64,000 nt of DNA from an uncultured Bacteroidota bacterium (GCA_937873155.1 CALMVZ010000010.1:496001-560000), one strand, 5' to 3'; positions 9,601-19,029 are shown, counted from the first letter of the stretch. Program-made: numbers and translations. Notes: generated by a model not told the origin, from the letters alone.

Positions 9601-12600
9601 AACCAGTACCGGTCAGCGGAGTATTCGCCGCCATTGTAGTTGTTGGAGAAGAGATACAAAGTGTTTGGGTGGCTCCTGCAATTGCGCCGGTAGGAACATT
9701 ATTAACAAGTATTGAAACCGTTGATGTTGTCGGAGCACAAGGAGGATTTGCAATGGTCCATTCAAATATGTTCAGTCCTAAACCTAAATTAGTGATAGAT
9801 GTTGTAGGAGATAATGAATTAGAAATAATTCCTGTACCTGAGATTAAACTCCACGTTCCGATTCCTACAGTAGCTGTATTCGCATTCATGAATGCATTCG
9901 GACTTGTTATACAAACCGTTTGATTAAAGCCTGCGTTCGCAATTGTAGGAACATCATTTACAATTAAAGCAACTGTTGAAGAAGAAGAAGCGCAAGGTGG
10001 GTTTGAAATTGTCCATTGGAAAATATTTGTTCCCAATCCTAAACCTGTGATAGATGTTGTTGGAGAAAGTGAATTTGTAATTGTTCCGCTGCCCGAGATC
10101 AATGTCCAGGTTCCAACACCAACAGTTGCAGTGTTAGCTGTCATGTTAGTTGTTGGTGAAGAGATGCAAAGTGTTTGAGTAGTTCCGGCGCTGGAAGTTG
10201 TAGGAATATCCTCTACTTGTATCAACATTGTAGAAGTAGAAGCTGCACATGGAGAATTAGAGATAGTCCATGCAAAAACATTGGTACCTAACCCTAAGTT
10301 TGTAATAGTTGTGTTTGGTATTGCAGGATTTGTGATCGTTCCGGCTCCGGAAACTAAGGTCCATAAACCTGTCCCGACTGTCGGAGTGTTCGCAGTCATT
10401 ATAGTTGTTGGTGAAGAGATACAAATGGTTTGACTTGCACCGGCATTAGAAACTGTTGGCATATCTTCAATAATCAAAGCAACCGTTGAAGATGAAGATG
10501 CGCACGGAGGATTTGAAATGGTCCATTCAAAGATATTTGTACCCAATCCTAATCCTGTTATTGATGTGGTTGCAGAAAGCGAATTAGTAATTGTTCCACT
10601 GCCTGAGATCAATGTCCAAACCCCAATACCAACTGTTGCAGTATTAGCTGTCATGTTTGTTGTAGGAGAAGAGATACAAAGTGTTTGTGTCAAACCTGCG
10701 TTTGAAATTGTAGGAATATCTTCAACCCGGATCAACATTGTTGAAGTAGAAGCTGCGCATGGGGAATTAGAGATCGTCCATGCAAAAATATTTGTTCCTA
10801 AACCTAAACCGGTGATTGTTGTATTTGGTAAAGTAGGATTAGTGATCGTTCCGCTACCTGAAACTAATGTCCATAAGCCTGTTCCAACAGTTGGCGTATT
10901 GGCGGTCATCGTAGTTGTTGGTGAAGTGATGCAAAGTGTTTGACTCGCACCTGCATTCGAAACAGTTGGCATATCTTCAACAATTAGTGATGTTGTTGAA
11001 GTTGATGCTGCGCAAGGCGGATTAGAAATGGTCCATTGGAAAATATTTGTTCCCAATCCTAAACCTGTTATAGAAGTTGTTGGTGAAAGTGAATTAGTAA
11101 TTGTTCCGCTTCCCGAGATCAATGTCCAGGCACCAACACCCACCGTAGCAGTATTGGCAGTCATGTTAGTTGTTGGAGAAGAGATACAAAGTGTTTGCGT
11201 TAAACCTGCATTTGCAACTGTTGGAATATCATTCACAATTATTGCTACTGTAGAAGTAGATGGAATACAAGGATTATCATAGATCGTCCATTCAAAAATA
11301 TTTGTTCCTAAACCTAAACCGGTGATCGTTGTTGTTGGTGAAAGTGAATTTGTAATTATACCTGTTCCTGAAACCAATGTCCATTCACCGGTTCCTGAAG
11401 TGGCAACATTCCCTGCCATTGTAACAGAAGGAGTGGAGATACAAATAGTTTGGTTAGGTCCTGCATTTGCAATAGTAGGTCCAGGATTCACAAAGATCGT
11501 CATGTTGGAAACCGAAGGTGCGCAAGGAGGATTTGTGATCGTCCAGGCAAAAACATTTGTACCGATTCCTAATCCTGAAATTGGTGAAGTAGGAGATAAT
11601 GAATTTGAAATTAGTCCTGTTCCTGAAACTAATGTCCATGCTCCTGTTCCGATCGTTGGTGCATTCGCTGACATAGTTGCTGTTGGAACGTTGAAACAAA
11701 TAGTTTGGTTCGGGCCTGCAACTGAAGGCGTAGGCAGATCATTAACGATCAGCGCTACTGTGGAAGTTGATGGAGCACAGGGTGCATTTGAGATCGTCCA
11801 TGCAAAAATATTTGTTCCCAATCCTAAACTGTTTATGAAAGTTGTTGGTGAATTTGGATTTGTAATGTTGCCGCTTCCTGAAACTAATGTCCAAACCCCT
11901 GTACCAACTGTAGGTGTATTAGCATTCATTAATGCAACCGGAGAAGAGATGCAAAGTGTTTGTGAGATTCCCGCGTTTGCAACTGTTGGTACATCATTAA
12001 CAAGTATTGAAACCGTGGACGTGTTGGGTGTACAAGGTGCGTTTGAAATGGTCCATGCAAAAACATTTGTTCCTAAACCTAATCCTGTTATTGACGTTGT
12101 TGGTGAAAGTGAATTTGTAATTACACCTGTACCCGAAACTAATGTCCATGCGCCTGTTCCAACACCTGGAGCATTTGCATTCATAACTGTTGTTGGCGTA
12201 GAGATACAAAGTGTTTGATTTGAACCTGCTGTAGAAATACTCGGAACTTGTCTTACTACAATGGTCATTGTAGAAACTGATGGAGCACAAGGTGCATTGT
12301 TGATGGTCCACGCGAAAACATTATTTCCTAATCCTAAATTGGTTATTGAAGTTGTCGGAGAAAGTGAATTTGAGATTATGCCTGTGCCTGAAACCAAAGA
12401 CCATGAACCCGTACCTACTACTGGTGTATTCGCGGCCATTACGGTATTCGGACTTGAGATACACAATGTTTGATTAGATCCTGCACTCGCAATTGTTGGA
12501 ACTTGATTTACAGTTATGGTAACATTGGATGTTGATGGTGTACAAGGATTATTTGAGATCGTCCATGCGAATACATTGTTTCCTAATCCTAAACCTGTAA

Positions 12601-15600
12601 TAGAAGTTGTAGCGGATAGAGAATTGGTTATTATACCCGTTCCTGAAACTAATGTCCATGCACCTGTTCCAACACCAGGCGTATTAGCATTCATTACTGT
12701 TGTTGGTGTAGAGATACAAAGTGTCTGATTTGAACCCGCACTTGAAATGTTCGGTACTTGTCTTACAAAAATTGTCATTGTAGAAACAGAGGGAGCACAA
12801 GGCGCATTTGAGATTGTCCATGCAAAAACATTTGTTCCTAAGCCTAAGGAAGTGATACCTGTTGTTGGTGAAAGTGAATTTGTAATTACACCTGTGCCTG
12901 AAACTAAGGTCCAAACGCCTGTTCCAACCGCAGGTGCATTCGCAGCCATAATAGTATTCGGATTCGAGATACACAAAGTTTGATTTGAACCGGCATTTGC
13001 AATAGTTGGAGCCTGGTTAACGGTTAATGTAACGTTCGAAGTTGATGGAGCACAAGGTGCATTTGAGATCGTCCATGCGAATACATTATTCCCTAAGCCT
13101 AAACCAGTAATATTTGTTGTTGGTGACAAAGAATTTGAAATAACACCTGTTCCTGAAACTAACGTCCAGGCTCCTGTACCAACACTCGCGGGAGTAGCAT
13201 TCATAACCGTTGTTGGTGAAGAGATACAAAGCGTTTGTGAAGTTCCCGCATTCGAAACTGTTGGAACCTGATTTACTGTTATAGTTACGTTTGAACTTGA
13301 CGGCGCACAAGGTGCATTAGAGATGGTCCAGGCGAATATGTTAGTTCCTAAACCTAAAGTTGTGATTCCTGTTGTAGGAGAAAGTGAATTCGTTATCGTT
13401 CCGCTTCCTGAAACTAAGGTCCACACACCGGTACCAACAACTGCTGTATTCGCATTCATTAGTGTATTCGGACTTGTGATACATAATGTTTGGTTAGAGC
13501 CGGCGTTAGCTGCTGTTGGTGCTTGATTAACAGTGATAGTTACATTTGAAGTAGAAGGAGAGCAAGGCGAATTTGAGATAGTCCAAGCAAAAACATTAGT
13601 TCCTAATCCTAATCCTGAAATTGAAGTTGTTGGTGAAAGTGAGTTTGTAATTACTCCTGTTCCTGAAACCAATGTCCATGCACCTGTGCCGACTACTGCT
13701 GTATTAGCATTCATTGTAGTTGTAGGTGATGAGATACATAAAGTTTGGGAAGTTCCTGCAAACGAACTTGTAGGAATGTCATTGACAACAATAGCCATTG
13801 TTGACGAAGAAGCTGCACATGGAGAATTTGAAATGGTCCATTGGAAAATATTTGTTCCTAATCCTAAACCGGTAACACCTGTTGTTGGAGAAAGTGAATT
13901 TGTGATCGTTCCAATTCCGGAAACTAATGTCCAAACTCCTGAACCAACAGTTGCAGTGTTTGCGGCCATCAATGTATTCGGGCTGCTGATACAAAGTGTT
14001 TGACTCGCTCCGGCATTTGCAGCTGTAGGATTATCACTTACAATAATTGCCATCGTTGCCGATGAAGCAGGACATGGCGCATTCGAAATGGTCCATTGGA
14101 AAATATTTGTTCCGACTCCAAGGCCGGTGACAGTTGTTGTTGGTAAAAGAGAGTTAGTGATTATTCCTGTTCCTGAAACTAATGTCCATGCGCCGGTTCC
14201 TACCGCAGGGAAGTTGCCATTCATAGTTGCTGTTGGTGAAGATATGCAAAGTGTTTGGTTAGATCCTGCAATTGCAGTTGTGGGAACCTGATTAACTGTA
14301 ATTGTTACATTCGAAGAAGAAGGTGGGCAAGGTGCGTTTGAAATAGTCCACGCAAAAACATTTGTTCCTAAACCTAATCCTGTAACTGAAGTTGTAGGCG
14401 AAAGTGAGTTGGTGATCGTTCCGCTTCCTGAAACAATTGTCCATGCACCTGTTCCCACTGATGCGACATTAGCTGCCATGACTGTATTAGGACTTGTAAA
14501 ACATAAAGTTTGATTTGGCCCTGCGTTAGAAGTTGTTGGTGCCTGGTTAACTGTGATAGTTACATTCGAAACAGATGAGGCGCAAGGAGAATTGCTGATC
14601 GTCCATGCGAATACATTGTTCCCTAAACCTAGTCCGGTAATTGTTGTAGTAGGTAAAAGTGAATTTGTAATTACTCCTGTTCCTGAAACTAATGTCCATG
14701 CGCCTGTTCCAACAGCAGGGAAGTTTCCGTTCATTGTTGTTGTCGGGGAAGAAATACAAAGTGTTTGATTTGATCCTGCAAGTGAAGTAGAAGGGATCTG
14801 GCTTACTGTAATAGTAACGTTAGAAACAGAAGGAGCGCAAGGTGAATTCGAAATGGTCCAGGCAAAAACATTTGTTCCCAAACCTAAACCTGTAATTGAA
14901 GTTGTTGGTGAAAGCGAATTAGTAATGGTTCCTATTCCGGAAACTAATGTCCATACCCCGGTACCAACACTTGCAGTATTAGCATTCATTGTTGTTGTGG
15001 GAGATGAAATGCAAAGTGATTGATTAGAACCTGCATTAGCAATTGTTGGGGCTTGATTAACAGTGATAGTAACATTTGAAACGGAAGGAGAGCAAGGTGG
15101 ATTACTGATCGTCCATGCAAAAACATTATCTCCGATTCCTAATCCCGTTACGGATGTTGTTGGTAAAAGAGAATTAGTGATCACACCGGTTCCGGAAACT
15201 AATGTCCATGCACCTGTTCCGTCAACAGGAAAATTTCCATTCATTGTGGTAGATGGTGAAGAAACACAAAGGGTTTGATTTGAACCGGCACTTGCTACCG
15301 TTGGAACTTGATTAACTGTGATCGTGACGTTGGATGCAGAAGGAGAACAAGGTGAATTTGAAATAGTCCATGCAAAAACATTTGTTCCTAAACCTAATCC
15401 TGTTATTGTTGTATTCGCTAAAGTAGGATTCGTAATAGTGCCTGTTCCTGCAACCAAGGTCCAGAGTCCTGTACCAACAGTTGCCGTGTTTCCGTTCATG
15501 ATTGTTGTTGGCGAGGAAATGCAAAGCGTTTGATTTGAACCCGCATTGGAAACGGTTGGCATATCCTCAACAATTATTGCAACTGTAGAAGCAGAAGGTG

Positions 15601-18600
15601 CGCAAGGCGGATTTGTGATCGTCCATTCAAAAATATTTGTGCCTGTAGCAAGTCCTGTTATAGAAGTTGTGGGAGATAAAGAATTGGTGATAGTTCCTGA
15701 GCCTGAAATAAGCGACCATGTTCCTGTTCCTACAAGAGCTGTATTAGCGTTCATAGTAGTTGTTGGTGATGAGATACAAAGTGTTTGATCGGTTCCTGCA
15801 TTAGCCATAGTAGGAACATCATTCACAATGATCGCAACAGTAGAAGAGGATACAGCGCATGGCGGATTGGAAATGGTCCATTGAAAAATATTTGTCCCTA
15901 AACCTAAACCTGTAATGCTAGTAGTAGGAGATAAAGAGTTAGTGATAGTTCCTATCCCTGAAATTAAAGTCCATGAACCTGTACCCACTGTTGCAGTATT
16001 AGCAGTCATCACCGTTGTTGGTGTGCTAACACATAAAGTTTGATTTGAACCTGCATTTGAAATAGTTGGCACATCGCTTACAATGATCGCGACAGTAGAG
16101 ATGGATGGCACACAAGGCGGATTGGAAATGGTCCATTCGAAAATATTTGTTCCTACTGCAAGTCCTGCAATACTTGTTGTTGGTGATAGTGAGTTAGTGA
16201 TCATTCCGGATCCGGAGATAAGCGACCATGTTCCTGTTCCAACGAGTGCGGGATTGGCATTCATTGTAGTTGTTGGGGAAGAGATACAAAGTGTTTGATT
16301 TGATCCTGCATTCGACAGTGTTGGAATATCATTTACGGTTATGGATACTGTTGATGATGAAACAGAGCAAGGGGCGTTCCCTATCGTCCACTGGAAAACA
16401 TTTATGCCTAGACCTAAACCTGTTAAAGAAGTTGTCGGGGAAAGTGAATTAGTAATTGTTCCGCTTCCTGAAATTAATGTCCACCCACCTGTACCGATAG
16501 TTGCAGTATTAGCACTCATTATTGTAGTAGGTGTACTTATACATATTGTTTGATTTGAACCTGCATTAGCAATGGAAGGCGGCGGAACTCCTGTAATTGT
16601 AACATTGGAAATTGAATTCGCACAAGGCGGATTTGAGATCGTCCATCGGAAAACATTGGCGCCAACGCCGGGCCCTGTAATTGTTGTGGTTGGTGATAAT
16701 GAATTTGTAATTGTCCCTGATCCGGAAATTAATGTCCATGCACCTGTTCCGGCGACCGGTGTATTCGCAGCCATTGTTGCCCCCGATGAAGTGCAAACGG
16801 TTTGGTTCGATCCTGCAGATGCAATAGTTGGTAAAGGATTTATTGTTATCGTAACATTATCCGTTGAAGCTGCGCAAGGAGAATTGGAGATAGACCATGT
16901 GAGTACAGTTGTTCCGGCTGTTAATCCTGTCAGAGTTGATGATGCGGAAAGTGAATTGGTGATTGTACCGGGACCTGAAATTTTTATCCATGCACCAATA
17001 CCTGCGGTAGGCGTATTTCCTGCAAGTGTTGTTGAACCGGTACTCACGCAAATTGTTTGATCACCGCCTGCAGTAGAAATTGATGGTAAGGCTCGTCCGA
17101 CAATTATAACGTCATCAAACGATGCGGCACAAGGCGGATTAGAAGTTGTCCATCGGAAGGTATTATTTCCAATCCCTAAACCTGTTATTGTTGTAACAGG
17201 ACTGTTTGGAGTTGTGATGGTTCCCGATCCTCCAATTAGCGTCCAGACACCGGAACCGGCAGTTGTTGTATTCGCTGCCATTGTCGCGCTTGAACTTATG
17301 CAAACTGTTTGATTTGGCCCGGCAGCAGCAATTGAGGGAGGGGCGCTGACCGTTATGGTCATAGTTGAAGATGAAGGTGTACAAGGATTATTACTTATAG
17401 TCCACATTAAAACAGTTACGCCGGGACTAATATTGGTAACTGTGGTATTCCTCACAAGAGGATTTGTTATAGTTCCCGTTCCTGAAATTAATGTCCATGA
17501 TCCGGTTCCAACGGCAGGAGCGTTACCCGCTAAAGTTGCATTTACAGTTCCCGTTGTTGCACAAAGCGTTTGATTCGGGCCGGCATTCGCAGCAGTAGGA
17601 TTGGCTCGCCCTACAATTATAACGTTATCAAATTGTGCGGTACATGGCGCGTTTGAAATGGTCCACCTGAATGTATTATTCCCGACACCTAATCCGGAAA
17701 TAACAGACGTAGGACTTGTTGGTGTAGCAATTGTTCCTGAACCACCCATTAACGTCCAAAGCCCTGTTCCTGCAGTAGGAGTATTAGCGGCCATTGTTGC
17801 ATTTGTTCCAACACAAACAGTTTGATCAGGCCCCGCAGCAGAGAGTGGCGGCAATGCATTAGTAGTGATCGTCATGTTAGCAACAGAAGACGCACAAGGA
17901 GGATTACTTATTGACCACGTAAGGACAGTTTGTCCCGGAGTTAAACCGGTAACAGTTGTATTTCTTACCAATGGATTTGTTATTGTGCCGGATCCTGAAA
18001 CTTTTACCCAAATTCCGGTACCGGTGCCAGGATTATTCCCGTTTAAAGTTGCAGTTGCAGTTCCTGTTGTTGCGCACAATGTCTGATTAGGTCCGGCGTT
18101 TGCCGGTGTTGGCGTTCCTCTGATTGTAATTGTCATTTGAGATTGTGAAGGGGTGCAGGAAGAATAGCTGATGGTCCATCTGAGTACAGTTGTGCCGACC
18201 GTTAGTCCTGTAATTGTAGTATTTGGCGAGGTAGGAGTAGTTATTGTGCCTGGCCCTGATACTTTTGTCCATAGGCCTGTTCCAACAGCAGGGGCGTTTC
18301 CGGACAGATTAGCAGAGCCTGCAGAAACACAAATTGTTTGATTTGGTCCTGCGAATGCTGTTGAAGGTCCGGTTGTAAAACTCATGGTTGAATTTGTTGA
18401 ACATGTTCCGTTGGTGATGGTCCACATGAAAGTACTGATGCCGGCAGTTAAACCTGTAATGGTTGTGTTAGGAAGATTTGGATTTGTAATTGTTCCCGGT
18501 CCGGAAAGTTTTGTCCACGTTCCAAGCCCGCCTCCGGTTGCAGTATTTGCAGCCATTACAGGAACAGTACCAACACATAATGTTCGGCTAGCTCCTGCAT

Positions 18601-18715
18601 TTGCGATCTGGCATTGCGCTTCTAAAAAATTTGAATAGAAAATTGTGAGGATGAGGAACAGGACAAGGCTTATCTTATCCAGCTTGATAAAAGTTGTATT
18701 AGGGTTGATTCTCAC
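6686..18715 (-). CDS. Giant repeat adhesin with gliding-motility-associated C-terminal domain (T9SS type B cargo)
   Basis: A 4009-residue secreted protein, translated from a GTG start at 18715. A signal peptide covers about residues 1-34 (hydrophobic core KISLVLFLILTIFY, end LEAQ). Residues 36 to about 3915 are 46 tandem repeats of about 84 residues, each with the pattern NAG-NQTLC, then VGTG-WTLVSG, then ITGLGLGTN-F-WTISN-PC; 45 of 46 carry two cysteines. The C-terminus (about 3927-4009, IPNAFSPNGDGVNDTF and VKIVNRWGNVEFE) is the CHU_C / gliding-motility-associated domain that directs export by T9SS. Central repeats are more alike than those at the ends. The layout adhesin then SprF matches sprB-sprF of F. 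johnsoniae, though the repeats are not obviously SprB repeats. Adhesion or motility is inferred from family and context. Confidence 0.93.
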   Translation of the reverse strand: MRINPNTTFIKLDKISLVLFLILTIFYSNFLEAQCQIANAGASRTLCVGTVPVMAANTATGGGLGTWTKLSGPGTITNPNLPNTTITGLTAGISTFMWTITNGTCSTNSTMSFTTGPSTAFAGPNQTICVSAGSANLSGNAPAVGTGLWTKVSGPGTITTPTSPNTTITGLTVGTTVLRWTISYSSCTPSQSQMTITIRGTPTPANAGPNQTLCATTGTATATLNGNNPGTGTGIWVKVSGSGTITNPLVRNTTVTGLTPGQTVLTWSISNPPCASSVANMTITTNALPPLSAAGPDQTVCVGTNATMAANTPTAGTGLWTLMGGSGTIATPTSPTSVISGLGVGNNTFRWTISNAPCTAQFDNVIIVGRANPTAANAGPNQTLCATTGTVNATLAGNAPAVGTGSWTLISGTGTITNPLVRNTTVTNISPGVTVLMWTISNNPCTPSSSTMTITVSAPPSIAAAGPNQTVCISSSATMAANTTTAGSGVWTLIGGSGTITTPNSPVTTITGLGIGNNTFRWTTSNPPCAASFDDVIIVGRALPSISTAGGDQTICVSTGSTTLAGNTPTAGIGAWIKISGPGTITNSLSASSTLTGLTAGTTVLTWSISNSPCAASTDNVTITINPLPTIASAGSNQTVCTSSGATMAANTPVAGTGAWTLISGSGTITNSLSPTTTITGPGVGANVFRWTISNPPCANSISNVTITGVPPPSIANAGSNQTICISTPTTIMSANTATIGTGGWTLISGSGTITNSLSPTTSLTGLGLGINVFQWTIGNAPCSVSSSTVSITVNDIPTLSNAGSNQTLCISSPTTTMNANPALVGTGTWSLISGSGMITNSLSPTTSIAGLAVGTNIFEWTISNPPCVPSISTVAIIVSDVPTISNAGSNQTLCVSTPTTVMTANTATVGTGSWTLISGIGTITNSLSPTTSITGLGLGTNIFQWTISNPPCAVSSSTVAIIVNDVPTMANAGTDQTLCISSPTTTMNANTALVGTGTWSLISGSGTITNSLSPTTSITGLATGTNIFEWTITNPPCAPSASTVAIIVEDMPTVSNAGSNQTLCISSPTTIMNGNTATVGTGLWTLVAGTGTITNPTLANTTITGLGLGTNVFAWTISNSPCSPSASNVTITVNQVPTVASAGSNQTLCVSSPSTTMNGNFPVDGTGAWTLVSGTGVITNSLLPTTSVTGLGIGDNVFAWTISNPPCSPSVSNVTITVNQAPTIANAGSNQSLCISSPTTTMNANTASVGTGVWTLVSGIGTITNSLSPTTSITGLGLGTNVFAWTISNSPCAPSVSNVTITVSQIPSTSLAGSNQTLCISSPTTTMNGNFPAVGTGAWTLVSGTGVITNSLLPTTTITGLGLGNNVFAWTISNSPCASSVSNVTITVNQAPTTSNAGPNQTLCFTSPNTVMAANVASVGTGAWTIVSGSGTITNSLSPTTSVTGLGLGTNVFAWTISNAPCPPSSSNVTITVNQVPTTAIAGSNQTLCISSPTATMNGNFPAVGTGAWTLVSGTGIITNSLLPTTTVTGLGVGTNIFQWTISNAPCPASSATMAIIVSDNPTAANAGASQTLCISSPNTLMAANTATVGSGVWTLVSGIGTITNSLSPTTGVTGLGLGTNIFQWTISNSPCAASSSTMAIVVNDIPTSSFAGTSQTLCISSPTTTMNANTAVVGTGAWTLVSGTGVITNSLSPTTSISGLGLGTNVFAWTISNSPCSPSTSNVTITVNQAPTAANAGSNQTLCITSPNTLMNANTAVVGTGVWTLVSGSGTITNSLSPTTGITTLGLGTNIFAWTISNAPCAPSSSNVTITVNQVPTVSNAGTSQTLCISSPTTVMNATPASVGTGAWTLVSGTGVISNSLSPTTNITGLGLGNNVFAWTISNAPCAPSTSNVTLTVNQAPTIANAGSNQTLCISNPNTIMAANAPAVGTGVWTLVSGTGVITNSLSPTTGITSLGLGTNVFAWTISNAPCAPSVSTMTIFVRQVPNISSAGSNQTLCISTPTTVMNANTPGVGTGAWTLVSGTGIITNSLSATTSITGLGLGNNVFAWTISNNPCTPSTSNVTITVNQVPTIASAGSNQTLCISSPNTVMAANTPVVGTGSWSLVSGTGIISNSLSPTTSITNLGLGNNVFAWTINNAPCAPSVSTMTIVVRQVPSISTAGSNQTLCISTPTTVMNANAPGVGTGAWTLVSGTGVITNSLSPTTSITGLGLGTNVFAWTISNAPCTPNTSTVSILVNDVPTVANAGISQTLCISSPVALMNANTPTVGTGVWTLVSGSGNITNPNSPTTFINSLGLGTNIFAWTISNAPCAPSTSTVALIVNDLPTPSVAGPNQTICFNVPTATMSANAPTIGTGAWTLVSGTGLISNSLSPTSPISGLGIGTNVFAWTITNPPCAPSVSNMTIFVNPGPTIANAGPNQTICISTPSVTMAGNVATSGTGEWTLVSGTGIITNSLSPTTTITGLGLGTNIFEWTIYDNPCIPSTSTVAIIVNDIPTVANAGLTQTLCISSPTTNMTANTATVGVGAWTLISGSGTITNSLSPTTSITGLGLGTNIFQWTISNPPCAASTSTTSLIVEDMPTVSNAGASQTLCITSPTTTMTANTPTVGTGLWTLVSGSGTITNPTLPNTTITGLGLGTNIFAWTISNSPCAASTSTMLIRVEDIPTISNAGLTQTLCISSPTTNMTANTATVGIGVWTLISGSGTITNSLSATTSITGLGLGTNIFEWTISNPPCASSSSTVALIIEDMPTVSNAGASQTICISSPTTIMTANTPTVGTGLWTLVSGAGTITNPAIPNTTITNLGLGTNVFAWTISNSPCAASTSTMLIQVEDIPTTSSAGTTQTLCISSPTTNMTANTATVGVGTWTLISGSGTITNSLSPTTSITGLGLGTNIFQWTISNPPCASSSSTVALIVNDVPTIANAGFNQTVCITSPNAFMNANTATVGIGTWSLISGTGIISNSLSPTTSITNLGLGLNIFEWTIANPPCAPTTSTVSILVNNVPTGAIAGATQTLCISSPTTTMAANTPLTGTGLWTLVSGSGTITSPTSENSTITGLGLGTNVFAWTISNPPCLPSTATVALVVNDMPTVSNAGATQTLCITSPTTTMAANTPTVGTGLWTLVAGSGTIANPTSPTSAITGLGLGANVFDWTISNSPCLASVSSVTIYVDDKPTGANAGTTQNLCASTFTLAGNTPVVGTGLWTVIAGGSSVTTPTLNTSTVTSLITGTNTLVWTISNGVCASSSSTLNLYVNPFPTPADAGLDQTICSSTTMLSGNTPTIGFGSWSVVNGGGSVLTSTMSNSPVSGLTNGVNTFVWTTSFGTCPNSPDTVVIFVDSLPTTAIAGSNQIICSPTTILNANIPIVGIGTWSVISGGSSVTTPTLNSSGVTGLAIGNNILQWSIVNGVCPASTNTMSIYVDPNPTPANAGTDFTICASTTTLNSNIPSIGTGVWSVITGTSAITTPTLNTSSVTALSNGTNTYVWTTSNGTCPNSTDTVIVFVDSFPTVSVAGLNQVLCSSNTTLSANTPLVGTGTWSVISGGSSVTAPTLNSSGVTGLTTGNNIFEWTIVNGVCPVSTSTVSVFVDSYPTPALAGSDFTICASTATLNSNAPAIGTGLWTVIAGSSSVTNPTTNTSSVTGLSTGTNTLVWTTLNGTCPSSTDTMHIQVDDFASPVSAGPDQAFCLTTTSANLNGSVPSVGVATWSVMAGSGILANPNSNTSTISGLSTGTNTIVWTNTNGVCPATSDTVVIELLMFPTPATAGPDQVLCPNSTILAGNLPSVGFGTWSVLTGTGSVATPSLNNSGVSSLSTGTNSLIWTTWNGNCPTSSDTVQIIVLPPVQQAFAGNDTTIYVTSLNINGNIPVVGTGVWQFIGGSYNIADPNQSSTVLTNLVPGLNTIQWSITEMCGTTTDELNITLVVLEIPNAFSPNGDGVNDTFVIPIADYYKNVDVKIVNRWGNVEFEDHNYKNTWNGINRNGQPLTDDTYFYEVKLDGQVKTGYVLIKR
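6965..18610 (-). repeat. 46 tandem ~250-bp coding repeats (Ig/PKD-like), arranged as two-repeat units
   Basis: I counted 46 copies by reading the N-AG-Q--C motif that opens each unit. Period is about 250-255 bp (about 84 residues). Neighbouring copies differ more than copies two apart: for example copies 3/5 and 4/6, 14/16/18 and 15/17, 30/32/34 and 31/33, 40/42 and 41/43 match each other. The opposite strand therefore shows many spurious long open frames with repetitive peptides. Confidence 0.9.
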
Positions 18716-19029
18716 AATTTTAGCCTATTAAATCTAAATGATTTTAGTGGAATTTCCTCCTTATTTAGACAAAATTGTAATTTTTCTCGACAAATAGCGA
18801 TTTATATGTTTGAAAATAAGGGAATTGTACGATTAATGGAGTGAAAAAACGCTCAAAAATCATGAAAAAGTAACAAATAACTATATCGTTTTAATATAGG
18901 ATTCCTATGTTCCGAAAGTTTTTTAAGCTGAATAAATAAGTGATTTATACAACAGTTTAAACTTAAAATTGATCTCAAAAAAAATCCGCGACGATTTATT
19001 GACGCGGATCTATAAGATTTTAGGGGAGA
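18716..19029. other. Intergenic region upstream of the giant adhesin gene
   Basis: An AT-rich gap of 314 bp between the GAPDH stop and the adhesin start. It should hold the adhesin operon promoter. I see no clean TAnnTTTG box on the minus strand. A perfect 6-bp palindrome with one central base, ATAGGA-T-TCCTAT, lies at 18896-18908 and could be a regulator site. The GAPDH terminator occupies the right end. No gene was found. Confidence 0.5.
18976..19009 (-). terminator. Rho-independent terminator of the GAPDH gene
   Basis: On the minus strand the stem ATCCGCG / CGCGGAT (19009-19003 and 18990-18984) with a 12-nt loop is followed directly by a run of T residues. It lies 20 bp after the GAPDH stop codon. 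Confidence 0.8.

Noticed and set aside
9243-12218. Long open frames on the plus strand (up to about 298 codons) inside the giant adhesin, with repetitive peptides such as MVHAKIFVPNPKPVI.
   Set aside because: They run antisense to the tandem repeats, repeat with the same period of about 255 bp, have no promoter or start context, and simply reflect the absence of stops in one antisense frame of the repeat unit.
6686-18610. Possible CRISPR or satellite array because of dense periodic repeats.
   Set aside because: The period (about 250 bp) is far too long, units are coding and degenerate with third-base changes, and there are no spacer-like unique segments.
18756-18762. AAGGAGG on the minus strand as a Shine-Dalgarno site for the giant adhesin.
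   Set aside because: It is about 41 nt upstream of the GTG start with no start codon at the proper distance, and Bacteroidota rarely rely on such sites.
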